Shown: piece after piece, positions 34,473 to 42,347 of the stretch | Position numbering within the stretch: the stretch's first letter is position 1 | Layout of the letters: each line of letters begins with the position of its first letter | DNA from: Provencibacterium sp. | GTDB lineage: Bacteria > Bacillota > Clostridia > Oscillospirales > Ruminococcaceae | Assembly (NCBI GenBank): GCA_022793895.1 | Contig: JAAWDS010000027.1 | Location: forward strand, 1 to 61,789 | Length of the DNA stretch: 61,789 bases | Direction: 5' to 3' | Position numbers and translations under genes: made by a program | Notes under the pieces: generated by a model | The model's input: only the letters and a program-made list of their open reading frames with translations | Databases searched by the model: none | Told to the model about the DNA's origin: nothing

Positions 34473-35240
34473 CTAAAGGGCGGTAGAGTTCACCTCCACC
34501 CAGGCCGGATAGAAGCCGCAGCAGAGGGCGGTTCGCCAGGAGGCGAGGTTGGAGAGGCTCGTCCCATAAAAGGGGAGAATACCTTGGCGGAGGATGGCCT
34601 CTTTGAGCTGGCCGACCAGATAGGAACCCAGCCCGCGCGTGCGGTGTCCCGGACAGACGTCTACGCCGATCTGCCACCAGCCGGGCGCGTCGGCCGAGCA
34701 GGCGGCCATGCCGAGGATTTCCTCTCCCTCCAGTGCAATTATCCCCAGCTTGTCCGGCCTATCCGCCGATCGGGGCTGACAGACGGCGTTGGGAAAGCGT
34801 GCGTCCCCATAATAGGGAGAGAAGTCCTCTCCGCTCAGCCAGCGTATCGTGAGAGACATTCGCTCTGCTGGAGGCGGCGGGACGGAAAGCGGCGCGCGGC
34901 TGGGTAAGAACATGTGATAGGTCTGCGAGAGCTGGAATCCATAGTAGATAAGCTCCCGCTCAATGACGCGCAAATTGGGAAATTCAAAGAGCCAATGTCC
35001 CGGCTTGTCCGCTGTAAATTCCCGCAGCCAGGGGTGCAGGCGCTCATCGGCCATGATAACCGCATTTTTCCCAAGCGTGGTCATGTGGAAGAAATCCGGC
35101 TGATGGGAATAGATCCGCCGCCCTTCCTGGAGGCGCGGCAGGGTAAGGACCGCCTCCTCCTTTAAAAAATCCTCTGGGGAGCAGTTGCATTCCAGGGCCA
35201 AGAGCTGCCGGAGCTTTTCCACCGTTTCCGGTTCTAACAA
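34473..35240 (-). CDS. GNAT-family N-acetyltransferase
   Basis: This 255-residue protein has a helical N-terminal region and a C-terminal GNAT fold. The acetyl-CoA binding signature is VCPGHRTRGLGSYLVGQLKEAIL, preceded by beta strand GIIALEGEEILGMAACS and followed by PFYGTSLSNLASWRTALCCGF. The start is TTG 35240, with AAAGGAGG seven bases upstream. Longer upstream frames cross the promoter. The acceptor molecule is unknown. Confidence 0.85.
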   Translation of the reverse strand: MLEPETVEKLRQLLALECNCSPEDFLKEEAVLTLPRLQEGRRIYSHQPDFFHMTTLGKNAVIMADERLHPWLREFTADKPGHWLFEFPNLRVIERELIYYGFQLSQTYHMFLPSRAPLSVPPPPAERMSLTIRWLSGEDFSPYYGDARFPNAVCQPRSADRPDKLGIIALEGEEILGMAACSADAPGWWQIGVDVCPGHRTRGLGSYLVGQLKEAILRQGILPFYGTSLSNLASWRTALCCGFYPAWVEVNSTAL

Positions 35241-35301
35241 GGGAATACCTCCTTTCGTTGTCTCATCCTTCCGGTGCTTTCGTCTTTTTGCAAGCCCTTT
35301 G

Positions 35302-35330
35302 ATTGTAACCCGCACCTTATGGGCTGTCAA
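35302..35330 (-). promoter_or_regulatory. Promoter of the GNAT gene
   Basis: On the minus strand, TTGACA (35330-35325), a 17-bp spacer and TACAAT (35307-35302). Confidence 0.75.
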
Positions 35331-35338
35331 GAGAGCGA

Positions 35339-35367
35339 TTGATACCGGAGAGAGATGGCGGTATAAT
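35339..35367 (+). promoter_or_regulatory. Promoter of the ribonuclease Z gene
   Basis: TTGATA (35339-35344), a 17-bp spacer and TATAAT (35362-35367). It is back to back with the GNAT promoter, 8 bp apart. Confidence 0.8.
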
Positions 35368-35411
35368 AGCCATATCAAGCCCACAATCCATCGATTTAGG
35401 AGGGAACAGAG

Positions 35412-36356
35412 ATGTTATCGGTCTGTCTGCCGGGAACAGGAGGGATGCTCCCGCTCCCCGGCCGTTATTTGGCCTGCTGCCTATTGGAATATCAGGGGAA
35501 AAGCGTGCTGATTGATTGCGGGGAGGGGACGCAGATGGCGCTGCGGGCGGCGGGCTGCCGCATCAGCCGGATCGAGAGGATTCTCATTACCCATCTGCAT
35601 GCCGATCATCTGGCCGGACTGCCGGGATTGCTTTTGACCATTGGCAACACGGGGCGCACAGAGCCGCTGCTTCTGGCGGGCCCGCCCGGACTTTATCAGG
35701 CGGCGTCAGCGCTCATGCAGATAGCCCCGGTCCCTTACCCGGTCCAGGTGGCCGAACTGGCCGAAGGCGGCGGGCTGGAGGGTTGGGCCGGGCTGCGCAT
35801 CCGCAGCCTGCCCTTGAAACACGGGATTCCCTGCTATGGCTACCGCTGCGAGATAGAACGCAAGCCCGTCTTTAACCCGCAAAAGGCGGAACGGCTGGGG
35901 ATTCCAAAGGAATATTACCGCCGGCTGCATGCGGGAGAAAGCGTGCGGCTTCCCGACGGCCGGACGGTGGAGCCGCAGGCGGTGCTGGAAGGGGAGCGCC
36001 CTCCGCTGGCGGTCTGCTATTGTACCGATACGCTGCCCATCCCGGACATCGCCGGTTTTGCGAAAGGGGCCGACCTGTTCATCGCCGAGGGGATGTATGG
36101 CGGCGGAGATGCGGGAGAGGCAGAAAAACGGAAGGGAAAGATGCACAGCACCTTTCCGGACAGCGCCTGGCTGGCAGCCCAAGCAGGGGTTAGGCAGCTT
36201 TGGCTGACCCATTTTAGCCCAGCGCTGGCGGATCCGCAGCAGGAACTGGAAGCGGCGCGTGCTCTCTTCCCGCAAAGCGTCGCCGCGTTTGACGGGATAC
36301 GGCTGACGCTCGGTTCCCGATCGGAAAAGGCAGCCGGAGAGAAGCAGGCTTTTTAA
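35412..36356 (+). CDS. rnz: Ribonuclease Z (tRNA 3' processing endonuclease)
   Basis: This 314-residue metallo-beta-lactamase-fold nuclease has the zinc motif H61-L-H-A-D-H, preceded by LIDCGEGTQMALRAAGCRISRIERILIT, the usual RNase Z entry. Later landmarks are PLKHGIPCYGYRCE, CYCTDTLP and LWLTHFSPAL. It trims the 3' trailer of tRNA precursors so that CCA can be added. Length matches the bacterial short form. It has its own promoter and an AGGAGGGAACAG site before ATG 35412. Confidence 0.92.
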   Translation: MLSVCLPGTGGMLPLPGRYLACCLLEYQGKSVLIDCGEGTQMALRAAGCRISRIERILITHLHADHLAGLPGLLLTIGNTGRTEPLLLAGPPGLYQAASALMQIAPVPYPVQVAELAEGGGLEGWAGLRIRSLPLKHGIPCYGYRCEIERKPVFNPQKAERLGIPKEYYRRLHAGESVRLPDGRTVEPQAVLEGERPPLAVCYCTDTLPIPDIAGFAKGADLFIAEGMYGGGDAGEAEKRKGKMHSTFPDSAWLAAQAGVRQLWLTHFSPALADPQQELEAARALFPQSVAAFDGIRLTLGSRSEKAAGEKQAF

Positions 36357-36805
36357 CGCTTCCAGAGTTTACAATGGGTATCAAAATTTTTCTGCGCCTT
36401 TGCTATGAATAATTATACAAAAATTTTAACAAAATGGAAGCCCTCTGTAAACAACCGGTGTTTCCACATTTTCCACGGGGTTTTCAACCGATTATTCTCG
36501 GTTTCCCTTTCTTCTATGTGGAAAACTTTTTTTACAAAAGGTATATTCTCCGCCGGAAGCCGTTTCAGGGTGACAGAAATTTCCCAGGAAAAGCGGGGAT
36601 AAAAATGGGGAAATGCTACTATATCTGGTAATGGGTGTTTCGTCAACCCCATATTTGGGGAGGGGGTTCGGACCGGGAAATCAAGATGAATAGCCATGTA
36701 TATTGGCAGTCTGTACCGCCCACAATAGCAATAAAAGCCATTGGAACCGGTTGAAAAACAGGGAAAAATCGGCTGAATGCGGAATAAATAAAGGGGTGCA
36801 GATGG
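36357..36805. other. AT-rich gene-free region with DnaA-box-like motifs
   Basis: About 450 bp without a supportable gene. It holds GTTTCCACA (36460-36468), TTTTCCACG (36469-36477) and, on the other strand, TTTTCCACA (36517-36525), all near matches to DnaA boxes, in unusually AT-rich sequence. The ribosome site of the next gene (AGGGGTG) is at the right end. Confidence 0.4.
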
Positions 36806-37093
36806 ATGATTAGAGGGACCAACAAAAGAATCATTGAAATCAGCGGCGAGGATGGGAGCTGCTTTGAACGGATTGTGCTGTTCCTGCGGCCGGAGCAGGA
36901 TGAGGAGAGCGAGGGCCGGGTGCTGAAGATGGCCGAGGATTATGCCGACGGCCTTTTCCGCTCGAACGCTCCAGCCTCGCTGCTCAAGGAACGCAGCAAG
37001 GCGCGGACGCAGCGCTTCAGCCCCAGGACAGTTGCGCTGGCTCTTTTGGCGCTGGCGGCGGGCGCGGCGGTTTTGTGCATGGTTTTGCTGTAA
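36806..37093 (+). CDS. Small tail-anchored membrane protein, function unknown
   Basis: This 95-residue protein has a soluble N-terminal part (residues 1-70, with RIIEISGEDGSCFERIVLFLRPEQ) and one C-terminal hydrophobic helix (TVALALLALAAGAAVLCMVLL). It is not recognised. It precedes rlmB on the same strand but is separated from it by a promoter and palindrome. The start is ATG 36806; ATGGATG leaves one possible alternative out of frame. Confidence 0.6.
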   Translation: MIRGTNKRIIEISGEDGSCFERIVLFLRPEQDEESEGRVLKMAEDYADGLFRSNAPASLLKERSKARTQRFSPRTVALALLALAAGAAVLCMVLL

Positions 37094-37140
37094 ACGGCCG
37101 GCCTTTTCTTTGGAATGTGTCTGGAAATCTTGACGGCGGA

Positions 37141-37170
37141 TTGTAAAATCCTGCCGGAATATGGTATAAT
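37141..37170 (+). promoter_or_regulatory. Promoter of rlmB and the downstream gene
   Basis: TTGTAA (37141-37146), an 18-bp spacer and TATAAT (37165-37170), with a TGG extended -10. The -10 lies in the left arm of a palindrome shared with the tandem repeat at 61550. Confidence 0.65.
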
Positions 37171-37220
37171 AACCGCGAAGCGGTTATTATACGTTGATTT
37201 ATTTGGCCGCTCTATTGCGG
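37163..37220 (+). repeat. Single copy of the promoter-like palindromic repeat
   Basis: GGTATAATAACCGCG-AAG-CGGTTATTATAC, then TTGATTTATTTGGCCGC, matches the 61550-61789 repeat unit (GGTATAATAGCCGC..GCGGCTATTATAC..TGATTTATTTGGCCGC). Base changes in the stem are paired (AACCGC/GCGGTT versus AGCCGC/GCGGCT). Confidence 0.75.
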
Positions 37221-37367
37221 GCTTGGCGGATTCTATTTTAGACGCTTTGCGTCTGCGTTATTTTTAAATCCTTTAAAGCAAACGCAGGCCGTTTTATTTG
37301 GACAAAAAAGAGAAGGCGGGAAATGAGAGCAATGCGTGAGAAAAAGCATTTAGGCGGGGAGGAAGGC

Positions 37368-38144
37368 ATGCAGGCGGTGGTGGGCCGCAATCCTGTGTTG
37401 GAAGCGCTGCGCGGAGAGCGTGCGCTCAACGCGCTGTATCTGGAACAGGGGAACGCCTCCACTGCGGCGGCGCAGGCGGTGCAGCTTGCCAAAAAGCGTG
37501 GCATCCCGGTGAAGAACGTGTCCAAAGAGAAGCTCGCGCAGCTTTCCGGCGGCGCTGCGCATCAGGGAATGGCGGCCACGTTGGCCTCTCATAGCTACGC
37601 CGATTTAGAGGACATTTATGAGCGGGCGGGAGAGGATCCCCTTTTTGTGATCCTGCTCGATGAGCTGGAGGATCCCCACAATCTGGGAGCTATCGTCCGT
37701 ACTGCGGAGGCGGCGGGCGCGCATGGCGTTGTGATCCCGCGGCGGCGTTCGGCGCTGTTGACCCCTGCCGCTGCGAAGGCGGCGGCGGGCGCATTGGAGC
37801 ATCTGCCGGTGGCGCGCGTAAACAACCTTTCGGCTACGATTGAGGAGCTGAAGGCGCGGGGCGTTTGGGTCTATGCCGCCGACATGGACGGGGAAAGCTA
37901 CTGCGCTACCCACTTTGACGGGCCGGTTGCGCTGGTGATAGGTTCGGAGGGGCGCGGCGTCGGCCGGTTGGTCAAAGAAAATTGCGACGCAGTCGTTTCA
38001 TTGCCTATGTATGGGCAGTTAGGATCGCTCAACGCTTCGGTGGCGGCGGGGATCCTGATGTATGAGATTGCCCGGCAGAGAAATGGAGTTACAGCCGTGC
38101 CGCCCATGACGGCAGCGGTTGGAAGGAAAGGTATAGATGGATGA
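37368..38144 (+). CDS. rlmB: 23S rRNA (guanosine-2'-O-)-methyltransferase, RlmB/TrmH family
   Basis: This 258-residue SPOUT methyltransferase has the N-terminal substrate-binding domain VVGRNPVLEALRGER and the catalytic domain with DELEDPHNLGAIVRTAEAAGAHGVVIPRRRSA (motif 1), LVIGSEGRGV (motif 2) and LPMYGQLGSLNASVAAGILMYEIARQ (motif 3, the knot). It probably 2'-O-methylates a guanosine in 23S rRNA (G2251 in E. coli). ATG 37368 has GGGGAGGAAG upstream and fits family length; ATG 37323 adds a non-conserved leader. Its stop overlaps the next start (ATGA). Confidence 0.9.
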   Translation: MQAVVGRNPVLEALRGERALNALYLEQGNASTAAAQAVQLAKKRGIPVKNVSKEKLAQLSGGAAHQGMAATLASHSYADLEDIYERAGEDPLFVILLDELEDPHNLGAIVRTAEAAGAHGVVIPRRRSALLTPAAAKAAAGALEHLPVARVNNLSATIEELKARGVWVYAADMDGESYCATHFDGPVALVIGSEGRGVGRLVKENCDAVVSLPMYGQLGSLNASVAAGILMYEIARQRNGVTAVPPMTAAVGRKGIDG

Positions 38145-41100
38145 ATAGGAATACCTATAATGTAGACGATATTCTTGAAGAGGTAAAACGCAAACGAGCG
38201 CGGGAGGCTTCTATGGGCGGCGCTTATAGGCAGCCCGCCGCCCTGCCCGCAGAAACGTTTCGTTCTCCTTATCCGGATTACGGAGGGGCTTATCCGCCGC
38301 AGGACTACCGGTCGGGGGAAAGCGCCCCCCCCCCTGCCGGCGAGCCGGGGTGGGCCGCCCCGGCGGATCCTTACCGGCAGCCGGAACATCCGGCCCGTTA
38401 TGAGCCGCCGCACAGAGAGCCGAAGCACGCCGCGCCGCCTCCGCCGTCCGATCCCTATGCCGCGCCCTCTGGCTACGGCTACGGCGCGGATCCCCGGTAT
38501 CCGCAGCAGCCCTCCTCCCGGCGCGCGGGCGGAGGGTTCGTGCAGGAGGAGAACCCGTCCTATCCTCCGCGCAGTTATGAGCCGGCGGCGGACTATGGGT
38601 ACAGCCAGCCCTATTACGATACAGCCAGGCGCTATCCGTCTCCGACGGAACCCTATGCCCGGCCCTATGGCCGCGGTGAAAGTCCATCTCAGGAATCTTC
38701 ATTCTCTGCGCAGGGCTTTGGCGCTCCGGCTGTGCCGCAGGCGCCGGCTCCTCCGCTCACCGTCAACCGCCGCACGCCGAAGCCGTCGATGGACGAGCTG
38801 CTTCAGAATTTCGGCGAAGGGGTAGGACTGGGAAAGGGTCTGGATCCTTCCAAGCCCTCGATCACACCGCGGCGGAGCGCTCCGATGATGGGGAAGCAGG
38901 AGGAACCCCAGCCGCCTGCCGCTGCGGCGCGCGTTCAGTCCCCGGCTGCCCCCAGGCGCTTTGATTATGCGCCGCCGGCCTATCCGCCGTTGAAGCCCCC
39001 GCCGGTTCTGGCTGGGGAATCTCAGTTTGTTCCTTCTGCGGGGATGCCTTCTCAGACCCCGGTGCAGGCGCCGCCCTATCCCGAACGGTTTCAGATAGAG
39101 CCTGCCTATGAGCAGAACCGTTTTCCGTCCGGCGCTTATCCGGAACCGGGGCGCGACCGCCTAGGGGAGAGCTACCCGGCGGCGGAGAAGCCCGCCGGCG
39201 GAAGATTCGATCCGGCCCGGTTCACCTTAACGGAACCCGAAGGGCCTGCCGTCCTGCCTGCGCGGGAGGAACCGGCCCCGTCTTTGCAGCCCGATCCTCC
39301 TGTACAGGGCGGTTGGGCGGGCGCGGCAACCCCGGCCTTTGAGAACTTCGGACAGGCGGAAACAGGCTTTCAGGCGCCGCCGCAGGCCGGTTTCACCGAA
39401 ACGGCAGCCCCGCCGCCGGAGCCTTCCTTTCCGGAGCCCGATCCCTTTTTCCCGCCGGAGGAGGCGGAAGAGCCGCTCCCTTCTTTCTCCAAGCAGGAGT
39501 ATACGCCGCCTCCCTTTGATCAGGAAGCGACCCGCATGACCGAGATTGATGATTCGCTGCGCAACGCTACGGTCAGCCATGTTTCTCTGGCCCCCGAAGA
39601 TACCCAGGATGATGTGGATATCGACGAGGAGGGCCGGACTCTGGACGCTTCTTCGGGGGAGGAGGAGCGGCAGGAGATTTTGAGGGAGCTGCGGCACAAC
39701 CGTACCAGCCTTCTGACCCGGTTGGGCGTGACATTGGCCGCCTTTGCCGGGCTTTGTTTCCTGGCCCTTGCGTATATGTTTCCCGATGTGCCTACGCCGC
39801 CGTTTATGTGGGCGGAGGGGGACACCATGCGCACCTTCCTGATAGTCGATCTGGCCTTGGTGGTGTTGGCCATGCTGTTAAACTATTCGATCATCGGCGG
39901 CGGTTTGGTGAGCCTTTTCACCTTTAAAGCGGACAATGATTCGCTGCTCTCGCTGGCTATGGTGGCGGCGGTATCGCAGAGCGTGGCGCTCATCGTCACG
40001 CCGGAAGCAGCCGATCTGAGCGCAGGGGTGCACCTTTATAACTGTATTCCGGTTTTAGGAATTTGTTTCAATCTGTTTGGCAAGCTGATGACGATGAAGC
40101 GCGTCGCTCTGGGCAGCCGCATCGTCTGCGGCGAAGGGGAAAAATATGTGATGCGCACCATTCGCAGCGAGGATTTTTCCCGCCAGCTTTCGCGCGGCCT
40201 GCCCTCCGATCTGCCGGAGATCACCTATTCGGTAAAAACCCGCTATGTCTCCGGCTTTTTACAGGCTTCCTATGCGCAGGACTATGCGGAGGGCATCAAC
40301 CGCGTTTTGGTTCTGATCTGCCTGGGGGCTTCAGCTGCGGTCGCGGCGGCCAGCTATTTTGTCAGCGAAACGCGCAGCATCTATCTGGCCCTGACGGTGT
40401 TTTCGGCGCTGCTGACCGTTTGTTCCCCGTTTACCTCCACCATTGTCGGCAACGCCCCCATGCTGCGCGCCGCCAGGAAGCTCCAGAAGAGCGGGGCCGT
40501 TATCGCCGGTTATCCGGTCGTGGAGGAATACAGCGAGGTGAAGGCGGCTACCTTCAAGGCGAAGGAGCTGTTTCCGGAGGACAGCATTACCCTGAGCTCG
40601 ATGAAGGTATTCCAGGAGAGCCTGATTGAGCAGGCGATTTTGGATGCCGCCAGTGTGATCTGTGCGACCGATTCCCCGTTGGCCCCCATCTTTAAAGGGA
40701 TGATCAATTCCAACGAGAAGATCCTAAAGCCGGTGGATAACATCGTTTATGAGGATGCCATGGGCCTTTCGGCCTGGGTGGACGGCAAGCGGGTGCTCAT
40801 CGGCAACGCGCAGCTCATGGCCAACCACGGCATTGCCACCCCCTCCAGGGATTATGAGCACCGCTATGTGGGGGAGGGAAGGCAGATCCTTTATCTCTCC
40901 AATTCCGGCGAGCTTATCGCCATGTTTGCGCTGAGCTATGAGGCGGATGGACGGGTGGCGGCGCAGATGAAGGAATTGGCGGACGGCGGGGTTTCGCTGA
41001 TCATCCATTCCACTGACCCCAACATTACGCCTCAGCGGATTTCCGAGCTCTACCATTATCCGCAGCCCTATATCAAGATTGTTCCGGCGAACCTGCATGC

Positions 41101-41386
41101 GGACTATAACCGGATTCTGGAGCCCAGAGGCCGCGCGCGCGCTTCGATCATCTATTCCGGAACGATTATGTCGATGTTCCGCGCATTGGGGATCATCCCG
41201 CGCATTAAAGCGGCGGTAACGGCGGGCACAGCCTGCCAGCTGCTCGCAACGCTGATTGGCTACGCGGTGATCACCTTTTTCGCCTTTTTCGCCGGGATGG
41301 CGAATATTTCGTTTATCGTGCTGCTGCTGTATCAGCTGATATGGGCGGGCGTGGTGGCCTTCGTGATTGCGCTGCGCCGGATTTGA
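38141..41386 (+). CDS. Degenerate P-type ATPase-like membrane protein with proline-rich N-terminal tail
   Basis: This is a 1081-residue protein in two parts. Residues 1 to about 520 are disordered and rich in Pro, Tyr, Ala and Gly, with many PP and PxYP motifs. From about 525 it has eight hydrophobic segments in a 4+2+2 order, as in P1B ATPases. In the sixth, VCSPFTSTIVGNAPML (near 760) sits where CPC would be. GLSAWVDGKRVLIGN (near 875) is a clear nucleotide-domain motif. The phosphorylation motif DKTGT is absent (ATFKAKELF stands near its place), TGE is absent, and HSTDPN replaces TGDN. The fold looks kept and catalysis lost. It is coupled to rlmB by a 4-base overlap. A scaffold or sensor role is possible but unproven. 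Confidence 0.75.
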   Translation: MNRNTYNVDDILEEVKRKRAREASMGGAYRQPAALPAETFRSPYPDYGGAYPPQDYRSGESAPPPAGEPGWAAPADPYRQPEHPARYEPPHREPKHAAPPPPSDPYAAPSGYGYGADPRYPQQPSSRRAGGGFVQEENPSYPPRSYEPAADYGYSQPYYDTARRYPSPTEPYARPYGRGESPSQESSFSAQGFGAPAVPQAPAPPLTVNRRTPKPSMDELLQNFGEGVGLGKGLDPSKPSITPRRSAPMMGKQEEPQPPAAAARVQSPAAPRRFDYAPPAYPPLKPPPVLAGESQFVPSAGMPSQTPVQAPPYPERFQIEPAYEQNRFPSGAYPEPGRDRLGESYPAAEKPAGGRFDPARFTLTEPEGPAVLPAREEPAPSLQPDPPVQGGWAGAATPAFENFGQAETGFQAPPQAGFTETAAPPPEPSFPEPDPFFPPEEAEEPLPSFSKQEYTPPPFDQEATRMTEIDDSLRNATVSHVSLAPEDTQDDVDIDEEGRTLDASSGEEERQEILRELRHNRTSLLTRLGVTLAAFAGLCFLALAYMFPDVPTPPFMWAEGDTMRTFLIVDLALVVLAMLLNYSIIGGGLVSLFTFKADNDSLLSLAMVAAVSQSVALIVTPEAADLSAGVHLYNCIPVLGICFNLFGKLMTMKRVALGSRIVCGEGEKYVMRTIRSEDFSRQLSRGLPSDLPEITYSVKTRYVSGFLQASYAQDYAEGINRVLVLICLGASAAVAAASYFVSETRSIYLALTVFSALLTVCSPFTSTIVGNAPMLRAARKLQKSGAVIAGYPVVEEYSEVKAATFKAKELFPEDSITLSSMKVFQESLIEQAILDAASVICATDSPLAPIFKGMINSNEKILKPVDNIVYEDAMGLSAWVDGKRVLIGNAQLMANHGIATPSRDYEHRYVGEGRQILYLSNSGELIAMFALSYEADGRVAAQMKELADGGVSLIIHSTDPNITPQRISELYHYPQPYIKIVPANLHADYNRILEPRGRARASIIYSGTIMSMFRALGIIPRIKAAVTAGTACQLLATLIGYAVITFFAFFAGMANISFIVLLLYQLIWAGVVAFVIALRRI

Positions 41387-41412
41387 GCCGGTTTCATCCG
41401 ATTCTGCAAGCC

Positions 41413-41441
41413 GGGGGGTGTTTCTTACACCCCCCTTCTTT
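41413..41441 (+). terminator. Terminator before birA
   Basis: GGGGGGTG (41413-41420) and CACCCCCC (41428-41435) form a stem with a 7-base loop, followed by TTCTTTTA. Confidence 0.75.
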
Positions 41442-41463
41442 TACTTATGGAAGGGGACAAAAT

Positions 41464-42246
41464 ATGGATACAGGATTGCTGCGCGCCGCTATGCGGGAAG
41501 GGGATTTTTACCCGGAGCTGTGTGCGGTGGAGGAGTGCGAGAGCACCAACCTTTTAGCCCGCCAGCTTGCGCTTCAGGGCGCACCGGAGGGTACGGCTGT
41601 TTTTGCCGGCAAGCAGACGGCCGGCCGGGGACGGATGGGCAGGCGTTTCCAATCCCCAGCCGGAGGGGGACTTTATATGAGCGTTCTGCTGCGGCCTACC
41701 CTTCCCGTTTCAGAGGTTGCGGTGATCACCGCCTGCGCGGCGGTAGCGGTGGCCGAGGCGGTGGAAGAGCTCTATCCGCTGGGGGCAGAGATTAAGTGGG
41801 TCAACGATCTGCTGCTGGATGGACGGAAATTCTGTGGCATTCTGACCGAATCGGTGCTTTCGGCGGGCGGATCCAGCTTTTTGGTGCTGGGCATCGGCAT
41901 CAACGTATCGACCGATACCGCCTCCTTTCCGGAGGAGGTACGGCGGACAGCCACCTCGCTCTATGCCCATAGCGGCATCCGCCAGCCGCTGGAAGCGGTT
42001 GCAGCGGCGGTGCTGGATCGGTTTGCCGCCTTTTACCGGGGATTTCCCGGCAATCTGCCGCAGCAGCGGGACGCTTATTGCGCGCGGCTGACCACATTGG
42101 GGAAAATGGTGGAGATTGCCGGTGAGGAAGGATGCTATACCGCCGTTGCGGTAGACAGCCGGTTCGGCCTGGTGGTGGAACGGGAGGGCCTGCGGCGGAC
42201 GCTTTCCTCAGGCGAGGTCAGCGTCCGCGCGCGAGAGGATGCCTAG
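41464..42246 (+). CDS. birA: Biotin--[acetyl-CoA-carboxylase] ligase, monofunctional
   Basis: This 260-residue ligase shows ESTNLLARQLA, the biotin/AMP loop KQTAGRGRMGRRFQSPAGGGLYMSVLLRP, then IKWVNDLLLDGRKFCGILTES and VLGIGINVS. It activates biotin to biotinyl-AMP and attaches it to carrier domains of carboxylases. There is no N-terminal HTH, so unlike E. coli BirA it cannot be a repressor. The small C-terminal SH3-like domain (VEIAGEEGCYTAVAVDSRFGLVVE) is present. ATG 41464 follows GGAAGGGGAC and gives the right length. Confidence 0.92.
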   Translation: MDTGLLRAAMREGDFYPELCAVEECESTNLLARQLALQGAPEGTAVFAGKQTAGRGRMGRRFQSPAGGGLYMSVLLRPTLPVSEVAVITACAAVAVAEAVEELYPLGAEIKWVNDLLLDGRKFCGILTESVLSAGGSSFLVLGIGINVSTDTASFPEEVRRTATSLYAHSGIRQPLEAVAAAVLDRFAAFYRGFPGNLPQQRDAYCARLTTLGKMVEIAGEEGCYTAVAVDSRFGLVVEREGLRRTLSSGEVSVRAREDA

Positions 42247-42262
42247 CGCCAGTTCCTGCCTG

Positions 42263-42291
42263 TTGAAAAGAGGGGGATTTTGCGCTATAAT
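42263..42291 (+). promoter_or_regulatory. Promoter of the M23 peptidase gene
   Basis: TTGAAA (42263-42268), a 17-bp spacer and TATAAT (42286-42291). Confidence 0.8.
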
Positions 42292-42347
42292 AACCGCAGA
42301 AGGTAACAGCCGGCTTTTGAAGGAACAATGGGGATGGGGGTGTTTCG

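Noticed and set aside
36357-36805. Replication origin at the DnaA-box-like cluster
   Set aside because: No dnaA, dnaN, gyrB or rpmH genes lie nearby and only three imperfect boxes are present.
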